A stretch of 64,000 nucleotides of DNA, taken from assembly GCA_021613375.1 (NCBI GenBank), contig CM038710.1, positions 29,635,763-29,699,762 on the forward strand, given 5' to 3'. The stretch comes from Megaleporinus macrocephalus. Taxonomy: Eukaryota; Chordata; Actinopteri; Characiformes; Anostomidae. Below the pieces are notes generated by a model that was given only the letters and a program-made list of their open reading frames with translations, ran no database searches and had not been told where the DNA came from. The position numbers and the translations under genes were made by a program. Shown piece by piece: positions 1 to 12,083 of this stretch (positions are counted from its first letter, which is position 1; each line of letters starts with the position of its first letter).

Positions 1-29
1 CTGGTGTTCTCAGAACACTGGGGTGTGTT

Positions 30-320
30 TGGAATGGTCCACTCATTAACTCGTTCCCTGTTCACTACATAGACTGCTCTATCTAGAACACTATATAGGG
101 GAGCAGTGATGGAGACAATAGAGGAAATTCAGAGGATGATCTTTCCAAAGAGACTGCTATGCATTGTGGGTTGTCAACCTCTAAGTAGTGTACATCAGTT
201 GCCCACTAGTTTTACAGTGTATTGTGGGTAACAATATAGTGAACTATATTGGGGAATCTAATTGTACCCTGAATAGAACACTAAACGGTAAATAGGGTGC
301 GATTTCGGACACGCCCGAGG
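30..320. mobile_element. Degenerate short DNA-transposon-like repeat
   Basis: The stretch contains repeated short phrases such as 'actatatagg', 'agtgaactatatt' and 'gcgatttcggacacgcc'. They resemble the ends of a non-autonomous hAT-type family common in teleost genomes, in which runs of 'agtgcactat' end in 'atttcggacgcagcc'. No coding capacity and no clean terminal repeats can be seen, so this is a decayed fragment. The family assignment rests on recollection of the consensus style, not on an alignment. Confidence 0.35.
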
Positions 321-1081
321 ACTGATCACTCAGGAGACAAGTCTAGAACATCACTGAATGTGTTCGGGATCCTTTAGAGCAGGGGTGTTTAATTAGAATT
401 CAGTAAGGTCCAGTTAGAGGAGATTTCCTACTTGTGCTATGATCCAGGACCATATCCTGTATATATAAGTTACCCAGTATCAGCATCTTATACCATCAGC
501 AACTAAAAAACAAACTTGTTACAAATACTGTTCAGTATATTTTAGTATATTTACTGTTTAAATGCTGAACTAAATGCATTATTTATAAAGCTCCAAATAA
601 TGTTTTTGTCCTTACTGAATGCTTTTGAAAAAAGGCATCTCAATGTGTTTATTTATAGAGAAAGTAAATAAAACGTGCGTCTTCTTGTTAACTTAGCTTC
701 AAAGATTAACATGTTGGTTTTACAGAGTGGTATTCTCCAAAACTAGACGAGCAGGTCCATTCCAGAACCGTTCCTGTTAAACAGTCAGTTTTCTCTGTGG
801 ACTTTTCTGTTTTTCTGTTTTTCTTTCTGACTCGCTTTAGTCTCCGGCTGCTGATCCTCGCTTAATGCCTTGCCTGTGTGCGCGCGCCGCACGCCCCACT
901 GTGCACAGATCTGATTGGCTTCGGAGATCTTACAGCGCACGCGTTTGGTCTCTGAGTTCACTGCGCCGTAAAGCCCGTATACCGTAAAGACAAGAAAAGC
1001 TCTGCCGCTTAAAACAAACACACGCAGAATTAAATCCTTCTCAATAGTTTATCAGTTTGGGTCCACATTGGACAACGTTTG

Positions 1082-1097
1082 GGTCCGGATCCGGACC
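1082..1097. repeat. Perfect 16-bp palindrome
   Basis: GGTCCGGATCCGGACC equals its own reverse complement. It sits in a small CpG-rich island (about 860-1110) within AT-rich DNA. The flanks look like a dispersed fish repeat, so a transposon end is the likeliest origin. No gene is evident from 1 to 4715 apart from repeats. Confidence 0.5.
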
Positions 1098-3810
1098 GCG
1101 TCCGCCTATTAGTGACCCCTGCAGTAAACTGTCCCTGCGAAAAGGAAAGCTACAAAAGCTATGAAAATGGAAGCTACAAAAAGGTAAAGAGTGGATACGT
1201 CTTCTGTATAATATTTTTTTCTTTCTTTAAAAATGGTTCCCTTTTTTGCTTTAATGGCTGTTTTAACTAAAACTTAAGTGAATGTCTCTGACATCTGCAC
1301 TTCACTGTACATTTCAAAGAAATGATGACTTAAGATTGGAGTACCTTGGTTTTTACTAAATTGTGTCAATCCTTTGGGGTAACACTTCACAGTAGTGTAA
1401 TGTTCATGAGGCTACACGAGCTCGTCGTGACAATTGTAAATAAGCCCATATTGCTTTGTGGAATCCGTTGGTTAGCTTGGGGTAAGTCTGCTTTCTCATT
1501 TACAGCTAAACATGACTCAGAGCTGTAATCACACAGAATAGGTGCAACTGCATTTCTGGTATTATTCTGAAGCTCTGATGCACCAGAAAAGCATTAATTT
1601 CTCTTGTCACATTTATGAGTGCCACAGTTCGAGGTGTGTAAACTGAAAAAGAGTACGATTTTTCTCATATGACTCATTCACTTAATTCCTATTTACACAC
1701 AAGCATGCGTTCAAAGTACTCGTCTTTCAGTCTGTTGTATTGTAATCATAAGCTCTCGTGCATGTGTGTGCCTGCATGACAGAGGCTGACAGTTTGTATA
1801 ATAACTGTAATTTTTTAGAATTACTTTGATCAAAGCTTCCTTCACACATAAGAATTAGACATGAGCTTGCTGGGAGAATCCCTAAAACTCTTCTTCACCT
1901 TAATGGAACGGAGCAATTTCAGTTACAGCTAGTCGACATAAAGAGAACTACAGGGAACATTTAGGATGCAGGACATAGGGCTAGTATCGGTATTGACACT
2001 CAGTTATCAGCCTTGAACAGAAAAAAACTGAAAAAAACAATTCTGTGACAAATTGCTTATCACTACTATGGGTTTATTTTACTTATTCATTACTGGTTAA
2101 AGTATAATTACGCATTACTTTACTTTCACATTTCTTTATGAAACACATACAAATCTTTCCCACAAAGTACAATAGAAATAAATAGTTAATTGTTTAACCA
2201 GTTAACTTTGTTAAAAAGGTATGTAGATACCCATCTGCTCTCAACAAGACAGCTTGGCTTAATTAAAACAGGTGACCCTTCAGAAACTAGCCTGTTGAAA
2301 CAGTTTGAAAACAGCTTATTCATAATAAAAAATGTAAAAGCAAAATGCAGTTCTGAAACTCTGTTTAGCTGAGGATGGGTCTCTCTTTTTCAGCTATATT
2401 TTATCTCTAGTGGTTCCTTAGTTTGACGTCGGCATGATAAGATGTCTCATGGGGTTGACAGCAATAGGAATGTTTTCCTCATAGCAGTGCACATGTGCAC
2501 AATTCACATACAAACACAATTATGTTGTGAAAGGTGCACCGATTCTACTGTTTCCCTTCCTATATCAAAACATGATTCTAAAATATGGGCCAATACTGAA
2601 GAACAATGTCAATACTATCTCTATCTGTTTTCTATGTTACAGATAAAACTTAGCTTGACTGAATGACATTTACATGTTGGATTGGATAAATATTAGATGC
2701 TTTTTACAGATATATATTTCATATTTCCTTTATATAATTAGTAATATGAACCATGTTTAACAAGTTTAGTAAATGGAAACTATGAAATGAAATGACATAT
2801 TGTCACAGTTTTACTTAGTCAGTAATCTCTGGTTCAGCAAAAAAGGTGCTGAAAGTTGTTTCATATCTGATTTTCTCAAGTCATGTGTCTCATAAGTGCA
2901 TCTTGCTTACTCACACTTTGTCAGTCTTTCGGTTAGTCGCTGAAGGCTAAATCAGGTTTAAAGCTATTGTTATGCTGAGAGTTGGGAGAGTCCGGCAGCA
3001 TCTTTTGCTCCTTTATTAACAATCTGGACTGACATTGAGTGACTCACTGTGCAGATGCGTGCCTACTGAAATTCAGGTAAGGGGCTCTCTTTAGCATGTT
3101 GTAACAGATTTTGCCATGAGCATTTGTACTGCTGCTTGTCATCCCAAACCTGACTTATTGTGAAGTTCTGTCTACATGCGTACATGTTCACATCAGCGCA
3201 CATGTGTGTGTGACCTTGCTTTGTAGTGTCAGTCATAGGTAATAGTATCCGCACTGCTGAAACTGTGATTAAATGCCAGTGTCACCACCGGTACAGCATT
3301 GGCACAACACTAATTTATGTAATTGTTTTGAAAGGAATTAGGTAAAAAACTGTGATGTAATTGCAAGAAGTAAAACTGTTACACTGCTCTGTTACAGGAA
3401 AAAGCAGTTATAACACTGAGACAAACTTTTTAGCACTGTGTTACATCAACACTGGTAGCGCACTGGTTAAAAACACTTTTTTTATTGTGCCACACCTAAT
3501 ATAGTGCTTCGTATTGCATTATTCATGGCAGAATAATGGCTTTTATGGAGTTACGGAAACGCAAATGATCACAATAATGTCAATGTTTCCATGTTTCATA
3601 TCACATCTCAGAACAGAAAGGAAACTGCTGATATTATTATAAGCTCTTGAATGCTCGAACAATGAAGAATGTGTGTGGTATGGAGTTGCTGGAGTGTGTT
3701 ACGCAGTGGGTATCCGTCCCCCAGCCTTGGAGGCAACATCCACCTTTTGTTGTCTGTAGAAACTGTTTTGTGATTTACAGGAACTAAACTATAGCACAGT
3801 GTGTCTATAT

Positions 3811-3852
3811 GCGTGTGTGTGTGTGTGCTTACGTGTGTGTGTGCATGTGTGC
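3811..3852. repeat. GT-rich microsatellite
   Basis: An imperfect (GT)n run interrupted by 'ctta' and 'ca'. It is a simple sequence repeat with no associated gene. The neighbouring sequence from about 3860 to 4160 is plain AT-rich DNA. Confidence 0.8.
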
Positions 3853-4169
3853 AGTCACACAAATGAATGAGCAATAAAGGACAGAGAAACAGAGATACTG
3901 GGAAACATACATGCCAAATAAAACAGCAACAATATTCACTAGTTCCCGAACAATTTAAACAAAAAAAATTATATAACGTGATATAATAATTGAATCACTG
4001 GCTCAGGTTTAGACATATATTTTAATGAAAAAAATTATATTCAATATACCCATGATATCATTGCAATATAAACACATTTGTCTTCTGTTTACAATATTTT
4101 CATCTTTATCCTGAAAAAAGATGTATAATTGCATTGATCCGTTTAGTAAAATTTCTATTTCTGCTGCTT

Positions 4170-4350
4170 AACTATGCCCAATCTGGAAAAAGGACAGAAT
4201 TGCCAGCAGAGTAGTGCCACCAGGGGCAGTGGAGGACTGAGCGCCTTGCCTTGCAGATTTATGCAGTCATTCCTGGGATCTAAACCTGCAACCAATAGGT
4301 TGCTGGTTCACATCTCACACCGCTAGGCTACCAACTACCTCGGTCAACAA
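4170..4350 (-). mobile_element. tRNA-derived SINE fragment
   Basis: On the minus strand the sequence reads GGTAGCCTAGCGGT (box A-like) followed about 30 bases later by GGTTTAGATCCC (box B-like, compare GGTTCGAATCC). This is the split RNA polymerase III promoter of tRNA-derived fish SINEs. The next bases resemble the usual SINE body with a 'gcaaggcaaggcgct' segment. The copy is mutated: box B has lost the canonical TTCGA core. It is therefore a fossil SINE rather than a tRNA gene. Confidence 0.55.
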
Positions 4351-4715
4351 ATTCACACTCAAAAATCTTCATCCTTACATTTACACATAACCAGAAAATA
4401 TAAATGTTGTTATAATGTTTATATAAATATAAAAGTTCTAAATTGGAGTCTTACTATACTGTGGTGGTTTTAGATTCCTGGCTGTCCAATTCCACAGTGG
4501 GCTGAACAAGCATATAGCCCACTAAGCTATACAGCCGCTCACAGTACCTCACTGCTAAAAGCCTCGCCAGAAAGAACCAGCACCATGATTTAGACATAGT
4601 TAAGACACGTGGTAGTCTATTAGTCTAACAATAGGCATGTTAATACAAATCATTAATAATACATCTGTGCAAGATTCATTGAAAGGATTAATGGATCATG
4701 TACATGTTGGCCCAC

Positions 4716-4831
4716 CTTTAAAAGCCAGAGTCACTCTGGGGGCTGAGCGCAGGATGCAGTTCACTTCACACACGTACAGTGTCAGCAGCGATAACAGGAG
4801 AAGCTTAGTTCCCATGGTCCCTACAGGCGGC
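4716..4831 (-). CDS. First coding exon of a secreted protein, probably a class 3 semaphorin (partial gene)
   Basis: Read on the minus strand, a splice acceptor (pyrimidine tract then ctatag) ends at 4832. The exon follows, with an ATG at 4815 in good context (GACCATGG). It encodes 33 residues and a phase-1 donor AAAG|GTGGGC leaves at 4716. The peptide begins MGTKLLLLSLLTLYVC, a clear signal peptide with a hydrophobic core and likely cleavage near VNC. It ends SAPRVTLAFK, which resembles the mature N-terminus of class 3 semaphorins (PRVRLSFKEL in SEMA3F). Secreted semaphorins guide axons and vessels through neuropilin and plexin receptors. No sema-domain exon was found between 1 and 4700, so the rest of the gene should lie beyond the left edge. 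The signal peptide and splice sites are seen; the family call is an inference from about ten residues. Confidence 0.45.
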
Positions 4832-6710
4832 CTATAGACACCAAAACAAAAGAGAGACACACTTAGGGCAAATATAATCACTCTGCCACGGCCGGAACAT
4901 GCTGGATGACATGCTGGATGAATAAAGGGCACGAGGAGTCAAAAATAACTTCAGAAAAATAAAAGGAAGAAGCTCTGGAGGGATGACCTTAGAACAGGGC
5001 TAAGGAGAAGCAGGACATGATGAGTCAGTGCTACTCCGCGCGGCCTTACTGTACGTTTCTCCTCAGAGCCATGATTTGTCCTCACAATAGCTGTCGCAAC
5101 CAGCTGTATTAAGGAACAGCAGCTACGAGCGTGTTGCAGTCATCTTGCCTCTTTCACCATCACCCAGTTTCCTGAAGTCACATTAGCATGAAGTGCTAGT
5201 ACAGTTTTCCCCACCTCTTTTTGTGTCTCACCATCTTATGGGCCCTAATATCTGTGTATGTGATATCTGAGTGATGCAGTGATTGAAATAGTGCCATTTG
5301 TGTAGCTGCTATTCCAGTGAGAGGCTAATACTACCCTGCCTGCCTGTGCAAAGCAATCAAATTGCAAGTCAGCTACATTTCATATATGTAACCACCCCCC
5401 CTCCCAATCAAACTTGTATGATTTTCAATGTATTCATTTAATTTACATTAAACATTTAATTTAATAATAGGAATACTTCCTATACTTCCAACCTAAAGAC
5501 AATTAGAGATTGTATGAGTAAATAAATCAGTCAGACTCCACAAATATATGTGTTTACTGTCACTTGAGTCTGAAACCGGGGCATATTTGTTTTTTTTTTT
5601 CTCTTTTTTTGTCAGAGGACCATTAATTCTCACTGGCTTTCCCATCTCTCTACCAGTTAACTGGCACAGTCAGACAGAAACCAGCTGTGGCGCCTGCCGT
5701 TCAATGACACTTAATGTTATAATGTTGTGATATAGCAGAAGTGTTGCATATAAGTGTATTTTCTTTATTATTTTCTGTCTAAAAAGTGGCGTGAGCATTA
5801 GATTGGTTAAATATGATGTAGTAGTTTATAATTGGCAATTATTCAACATCTTTCCTTCTGCATGAGAGCTATGAGTACCCCCAGGTTTGGAATCACTGTG
5901 CTACACTACACAAGCACTGTGTTCTTCCTTCTGTCTAAAAGGGGTCAGTGTGTAGCAGTGGCACGTCAAAAACCGCACCCCCGTGAAAAATGGCTTAGAG
6001 TGAAGTGCAACTTGGAAAAAAAACAGCACTGCCAAAGCGCCCTAAGCTGCTGCAAAGCCCTGTCACATTGTGGCACTTTATAACTTTTAGAGGAAGAGCC
6101 CCCCTAGGCCCGCAAAGCTGGCGAGCGCCTGCAGCCCGTTTTAGATCTGTTTCCATTAGTTACTGATCCAGGCCATCGGTTGATGACGTCATTGAATCGT
6201 CACTGAGACGCAGGCGTGATGTCAGTACAGCAGGGTGCAGATTTTAACTCCTCTTTCCACCTTATGGAAAAATCAGACAGATCATTCCAACTGGCAGCCC
6301 TGAGCATTAGCAGATGTTGGGAACATAATTTGTACAATGCTTCACTGTCATAACAAGCACCAGAGTGTGGCCTTTGTTACTTGCTTTGCTTCCGTAACTA
6401 ACAAGACTGTAAAAAGGGAAAAGGACAGACGCTTGATATGTTGTGATGTTCAACTTGTGTTCATCTTACTTGTTATTTTGTTTAGTCAAAAAGTAAAATG
6501 TCTTGAAGAATGAAGAAACATGTTTTGAAAACAATTTTTGCTGAACACAGTCAACAAAGTAATGCAGAGTGAATGGATGTGACATGGTCCTTGTAGAGAA
6601 ACATTCTGACCTGGTTTCTTTACAGTGCTGGGGATAGAACCATGGGTTATGATGTCTATGTCAAAATAGCCTTTTTATTTATATCCAAGATCACATACAC
6701 GCCTTCAGAG

Positions 6711-6970
6711 TTTATATATCTTTGCTGTCCAAAGAAAAGCAAGTGTCTCCACAAATGGCAACTTTACAGGAGAGAACAAAAACTGTCTTGACTTTTAATA
6801 TGAGTCAATAGAACCAGAATTATTTCCAAGCTATTTTGGAGCACTTCTATTGGTCCATTCATCATGAAACTGTACGGTAAACGGCAGCTGCAGTGTTCAA
6901 ATGATGTAGAAAACTGAAAATCGACAATGGAGACACACGTTTTTCTTTGGACAGTGACAATACATATAGC
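6711..6970. mobile_element. Short inverted-repeat element (MITE), copy 1
   Basis: The left end 'gctgtccaaagaaaagcaag' and the right end 'acacgtttttctttggacag' are imperfect inverted repeats of about 30 bp, enclosing about 200 bp with no open frame. Related copies sit near 11060-11245, 39290-39440 and 55975-56160, all carrying 'attttggagca..attggtccattcatca' or 'ttggagatacttg' phrases. This is a non-autonomous, foldback-type DNA element. Confidence 0.65.
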
Positions 6971-7571
6971 TTTATTTTCCCTAAAACAACTTGCATATAC
7001 CTCTTAACCATAAATGGCTTTTATTTCAAGTAAGAACTTTCTGTGAGGGAGCTTTAAAGACATTAAACTCTACCAACATCTGGTCCCTATGAAACACCAT
7101 GGTGAACAATTCTCTAGAGCATTTCACCTCTACCCCGAATATCTTTGTCTACACATTAACCGCTGACTTATGCAGAAGCTTTCAAACTGGTGGAATTTAC
7201 TTTTAAAGTGTTGTTACTCTTTAAACAACATCTTTTTTTAAACATTACAAAAAACTCTGGAGTATCTACCAAACCCACAAGCTGTGAAATAAGCCAACCC
7301 ACTCAGTTTCTTGGGGGCTATGTAGATCAGATCAAATGTGGCTCCCCTGCCTATGTCAAGTGGGGATTCATTAGAATAACACCCCCCTCCATACCCCCTA
7401 ACATCCCTCTTCTACCTTTGCCTAGGGGCCTCACATTTTGCTGGCACCATCTGAGTGGATAAAGTTCATTTTCTCCTCCCACGTCCAGCTGCAGTCTGCA
7501 AAAACCTGCTTGTGTGTGTTAATCACTTGAAGATGAAGCCAGCTTCTTAACCATTTAATTGAATATTTTCC

Positions 7572-7650
7572 TTCCACCTTAAATGACACCTCAGTTACGT
7601 TTTTGTGCCTCTGGCAGCTGCTGTTAACTGCTACGCCATTTAAGGTGGAA
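7572..7650. mobile_element. Tiny inverted-repeat element with TTCCACCTTAAATG ends
   Basis: TTCCACCTTAAATG (7572-7585) is matched by its exact reverse complement CATTTAAGGTGGAA (7637-7650). The 79-bp unit has no open frame and resembles a miniature transposon reduced almost to its ends. A longer relative with the same termini lies at 48481-48886. Confidence 0.6.
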
Positions 7651-8949
7651 CAATAACATCTGAACAAGAAGCTGGTCAATAAGATGCCGCCTTCAGTGCC
7701 ACGTGTCTGAACTGAGTTCACTTGTGGAAGACGTAGCGTAATATGGCCCATTTAAGTCCTGAATTCCTTCATCAGCACACCTGATTTACAGCATTCCTCG
7801 AGGGAGAGGCTCGGAAACGGGTAACACACACTGACAGACGTCAAATCATAACATATTGTTTATTTGTCCAGGTTTTAATAGCCATGTTTCCACAAACAAA
7901 TAAATGTTTACTGCCCAGGGAAGCATCTTTAACCATCGGATTCTCTAAACCTTTGCACAGTACTGTATACACACACATAAACACATCACCCTGCATTACC
8001 AACACGACTCTTCAGCTAATAAACAAAGTTTGGAGTCGACAGTGGAAACTCTATCTCCTGTATATAAATCTCTCCATGTACGGCCAAACAGTGGGCCACC
8101 AAAGAAAGCGTTCGGTTCCTTTAATCCTCTTCCAGCTGCACAGGTCCACCATGAGCCCTGGCAGCTGTTTTCAGTTCACACTCTCTGCGCATCTAGAGGC
8201 TTGTCCCGGAATGCACTACGTGTCAAGCTGTGGGACGATGGAGGAAAGGAGCGGTGGATGAAGGAAGAGTGAGCGAGGAAGAGAGCGTGCGATGGTGTGA
8301 AAGAGAAGAGGGGCTGAGATAGTGGAGAGGAGGGACAGTGCGAGGTACGCTCACTTTGAGATGCCTATCACTGTCCTGAGTGAGATTCTAATCACAGTTG
8401 GTCAGGAGTTGCCATGGATAACAAGTAACAACAGCAAGGTCGTTCAGCGCGTGCACCAGGATGGACCTGTAGAGGGAAATTCCACGTTCCAAAAAAAGTC
8501 TGAAAGCGTTTAGGGTCAATGATTCACTCCCCAAGGGCCTTTTGCATTGCTTATTTCTAGCTTTCCTCTCTCTCTATTTTCCTTTTCATCTCCTCACCTC
8601 ACCTTTCCTCTCTCTCTCTCTCTGTCTACGCAAGCTGCCCTGCTTCCTGAGCGCCGCACTGGCTGCAGATCAGACTCCTTCTGCATGATCAGATTTGTCC
8701 TTGGCTGCTTCTCACTCGCATGTTCGGCAGCGCAGGCCGCACGCTCAGATGTTTTTACATGTTTTTTCTGGCGCTGGATCTTTACGAGGGTGTGGCAGAC
8801 ACACGTGCAAATGTTCCACACATGCATGTTCGCACTAGAGTCTGATAAATAATAGTGATATATTGTATATTGCTCACTATTGTTGAACAGAACTGAAATG
8901 TTTTCAATATTGATACCTTGACTTACTTTGTTCTACTTTAAATAAAATA

Positions 8950-9712
8950 CAGTGCAAAAGCAGAAACCAGATCATTCGTTTATTTAACTTCCACTCAATC
9001 ACTCCTTCCATTCTTTTATAGAAGACTTGCTTTTAGGTTTTTTAAAGACATCTACAGGGATTTTTCCACAATGTTTACAAAGCTCAGTCTTAGAAGTAGG
9101 TTGTAACTTCTGCTTCTCAAGTAATCCCAAACACATTCAGTGATGTTTGAGGTCTGGGTTTTGGACAGTCTGTGGTTCTGAACACGTCGGCAGCTTCTTT
9201 GTCTGATCAGCAAATGATGTACTTGTTTGTCTCAGAAATGTCTTTTTGAAGGTTGCTCATACTTACAGACTCATACTGTTGAGATGGCTTCTCACAGTGG
9301 AAGGATGGAGAGAAACACTGACCTGAAGCAAGAGTGGACCTTGATTTTCTCCTTAGTCTCAAACATGAAAGCACTACTGTTTATCTGATGATGTCAGTTT
9401 TCTCTGGTTTTGAAAACTTTTCTAATATATCACTGCCATCAGAACAAAACGTTGTATCGCCATTTTTGTTGTTTTTCAGCTGTTAAAAAACATTAAAAGT
9501 ACCTGCTTTCTTTGATGTTGTGTATACACTTCATTATGAATGGACTAAAACAAACGTCTTTTCTTTCTTTTGTCAGTTAAGATTTTGGAAAAACAAGGTT
9601 TTAGTCTGACAACAGCTATATATCTCTTCAGAAATAAAAACAAACTACCTGTATTTAATTGTATAGCTGGAAATTACATGAATGCTGATGTCTGACTGTT
9701 GCACTGTGCTAG
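8950..9712 (-). mobile_element. Decayed Tc1-like element
   Basis: The ends 'acagtgcaaaagcag' and 'gttgcactgtg' are inverted relatives of the 'cagtactgtgcaaaa' terminus of a common fish Tc1 family. Internal sequence such as 'gatgtttgaggtctgggttttgg' reads on the minus strand as the decayed 'cccagacctcaacatc' segment of a Tc1 transposase gene. Many stops and deletions leave no usable open frame. The element at 55153-55746 is a related copy. Confidence 0.5.
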
Positions 9713-9869
9713 GCATATACACAGTAAAAAAATGATGCTGGCCGAGACTACGTTCAGCTCCTTAAAATCAGTGTCAGTCACAAATTATCATATTGATCAG
9801 GTCCTGACTCGCACACTTGTAAAGCTCAGCCCTTCAGACACGTAAACACAGTCACACACACATTGGCTT

Positions 9870-10000
9870 ATCCCTGTGGAAACACAAGCCCCCAGGCTGT
9901 GAAAAGGAGGTCAATGAGGGTCATGTTTCCACCTGCTGAAGTGCTGAGGTGAAAGTCCCAATTCCCACCTAATTAGCCAAGATTTCGCTCTCCACCATCT
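9870..10000. promoter_or_regulatory. Candidate cis-regulatory element with a nuclear-receptor DR4
   Basis: AGGTCA (9908-9913), spacer atga, GGGTCA (9918-9923) forms a direct repeat with four-base spacing, the layout bound by LXR/RXR or thyroid hormone receptor dimers. Nearby are TGTGGAAAC (RUNX-like, about 9876) and CTAATTAG (homeodomain core, about 9970). The block is less repetitive than its surroundings and lies inside the presumed long 5' intron of the semaphorin-like gene. Function is inferred from motif clustering only. Confidence 0.25.
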
Positions 10001-10489
10001 ACCCCCTTCACACACATGCAGATCGTTCGGAAGGTTTGGAGCCAATTTGCTCTCGGTGTGAATGAAAAGAAAGATAAGAAAACGTGTCCTACTTTACTTG
10101 CAAAAAGTTTCCCACCCAGAGGGAATTCAGAGAGAGTTTTCCAGGACACAAAAGGAGAGCTGGAGTGTCTAAAGGTAGATACAACATGTAGAGTAGGGGC
10201 TAGACATTACTGGAGGCAAGATCGACCTGCTTGATTTTTCCCCCTCACTGTTAACTGTATTCATCAGTTTTCCCAGACATGGATCGAGTTTTACAGCGGT
10301 GTGCACAAATACGTGTGCTCCCTTCCATCCCTCTAATATAAAAACCAACAAAATGGTGTTCAAAACATTTTTGAAAGAGTGAAGAGAGACAATGGGACTG
10401 CTAACAGCCGTGTAGACAACTAAAACTGTCACCATTAGATAAGCAATAGTTAAAGTACTTAAGATCTGATAACTTTAGGTCTGAAAAAA

Positions 10490-10960
10490 CCACAGGTGTT
10501 TCTGCCCATCCTTTCACTGTGAGAAGACAACACAGAACTATGGCTCTGAAAGGAAAAGGAAAGCAAACAAAGAAGGTGTTGGTTCTCTTCTCAGAACAAT
10601 GGAGTGACCACCCCAGGGTCCAGACCTCAACATCTCTAAATGTGCTTGGAACTATTTAGAGCATGAGAAGCAGATGATGGAAACAGCTTCTAAGACTGAA
10701 CTTTGGAGATGTGGAAAAACAACCCTGCAGATTTCTTTGGAAAACAGAAAGAAGTCTCCTAAAAAGAGTGGATGCTGTAATAAAGGCAAAGAATGGACAC
10801 AAAACATTGAAATCTCGTACTTTGATGATGTTGTTGGGGTGTCTGAGCCATTTTTTGTTAAATAAATGTGTCCTGCTGGTTTCTTGGTGTTGAAAAAAGC
10901 CCATTCAGACTGGAAAGTGATTAAATGAAAGAGTGGTCTCTGATTTCTGCATAGCACTCT
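10490..10960 (+). pseudogene. Tc1-like transposase remnant
   Basis: A plus-strand frame encodes LLKRVDAVIKAKNGHKT, recognisable as the C-terminal '(R)VqaVIkAKGGHT' signature of Tc1/mariner transposases. Upstream DNA reads 'ccagacctcaacatc', the usual D-N-P-x-E surrounding region, but is broken by stops and frameshifts. Catalytic residues cannot be traced in one frame, so the copy is inactive. Confidence 0.6.
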
Positions 10961-11059
10961 ATATTTTCCCTTGCAGTAAAGAGTGTCTATTCAGAATGTT
11001 GTATAGTCCAGGACTAGGCTTCAACTTTGTCCAGGAAATCCACCACATGTAAGCCTATA

Positions 11060-11245
11060 TTTCAGGGTTCCATATTGTCACTGCCCATAGAAAAACATGT
11101 GCCTCCATTGTTTATTTTGCAACATAATTTGTCCTTTATGTTATCTTATGGAAATTCTGGTTTCATTGACTTTTTGTCCGTTTCTGTAAAGTTGCTATTT
11201 TGGAGATACTTGTTTTTCTTTGGACAGTAACAATATAATGAATGT
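11060..11245. mobile_element. Short inverted-repeat element, copy 2 (partial)
   Basis: The segment 'tttggagatacttgtttttctttggacagtaacaatata' matches the right end of the element at 6711-6970 with few differences. The left end is diverged ('atagaaaaacatgtgcctcca'). It is a partial copy of the same dispersed family. Confidence 0.5.
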
Positions 11246-11941
11246 GAACCATCAGATCAGAGTCAGAGAGGCAGAGATATACACATTCTATACGCAAAGA
11301 AGAAAAACCTGTACAATCAGAGATTTTGTCTGATCACTGTAAGAAACAAAGCACACAGTTAACACAACTAACACAACTAACTAACTTTGTGTGCTAATTT
11401 TACACTCCTATGTTCCAGTGCTCTGTGAAATGATGAACTTGTTAAGTGGCCTGTTAGCTGCTTTAACACTTAAGTGGGAATTGGAAGGTATAAACTGTTA
11501 TATTTTCATGTATGCATGTATTATGGATGAACTGCACTCTGCTGGAATGGACGAAATATGAATTATAAATACTAAAAGCTGAATCCATGACGTCCATTAA
11601 ATCTCTCTCCACACGGGACATTTATCACAAATGGGTTCTACTTTTTCTCTCTTCGACCCGAGACTATATGACTGTATTAAATTAAGAAATCACACTCTGG
11701 AACTTATTATTTTTTACAAAGTTAAAACAATGTTACTGAAGCTTACATTCACATGGCTGCATATTAACTGTAGTTACAGTCTGTACAGGCACATGAACTC
11801 CTAAATCCTTTTTCTCATCAACACTGTAGCTACATTAATAGCTTTACATTACATGGATCACCTCAAGTGGCTAAGTAATTAACAAAAAGCAGGTAAAAGT
11901 AAAATAAACACATAGATATAAAGTATAAAATACATGTCTAC

Positions 11942-12042
11942 CTTCTTGTCGTTTCGTCTTCTTCTTTGAGATCCGGTGGCAAAACCAGAGTCCACGGTGA
12001 AATTGAGGTGCAGGTAAGATGTTATCGCTGCATTCCTCTAAA

Positions 12043-12083
<41 letters not shown>

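Noticed and set aside
3063..3254. Minus-strand frame with a YKCSW phrase, considered as the next exon of the signal-peptide gene
   Set aside because: No good acceptor and donor pair in the needed phase, and no sema or Ig domain pattern beyond a few residues.
4255..4345. Possible tRNA gene on the minus strand
   Set aside because: Box A and box B are present but there is no foldable acceptor stem or anticodon arm; this is a SINE head.
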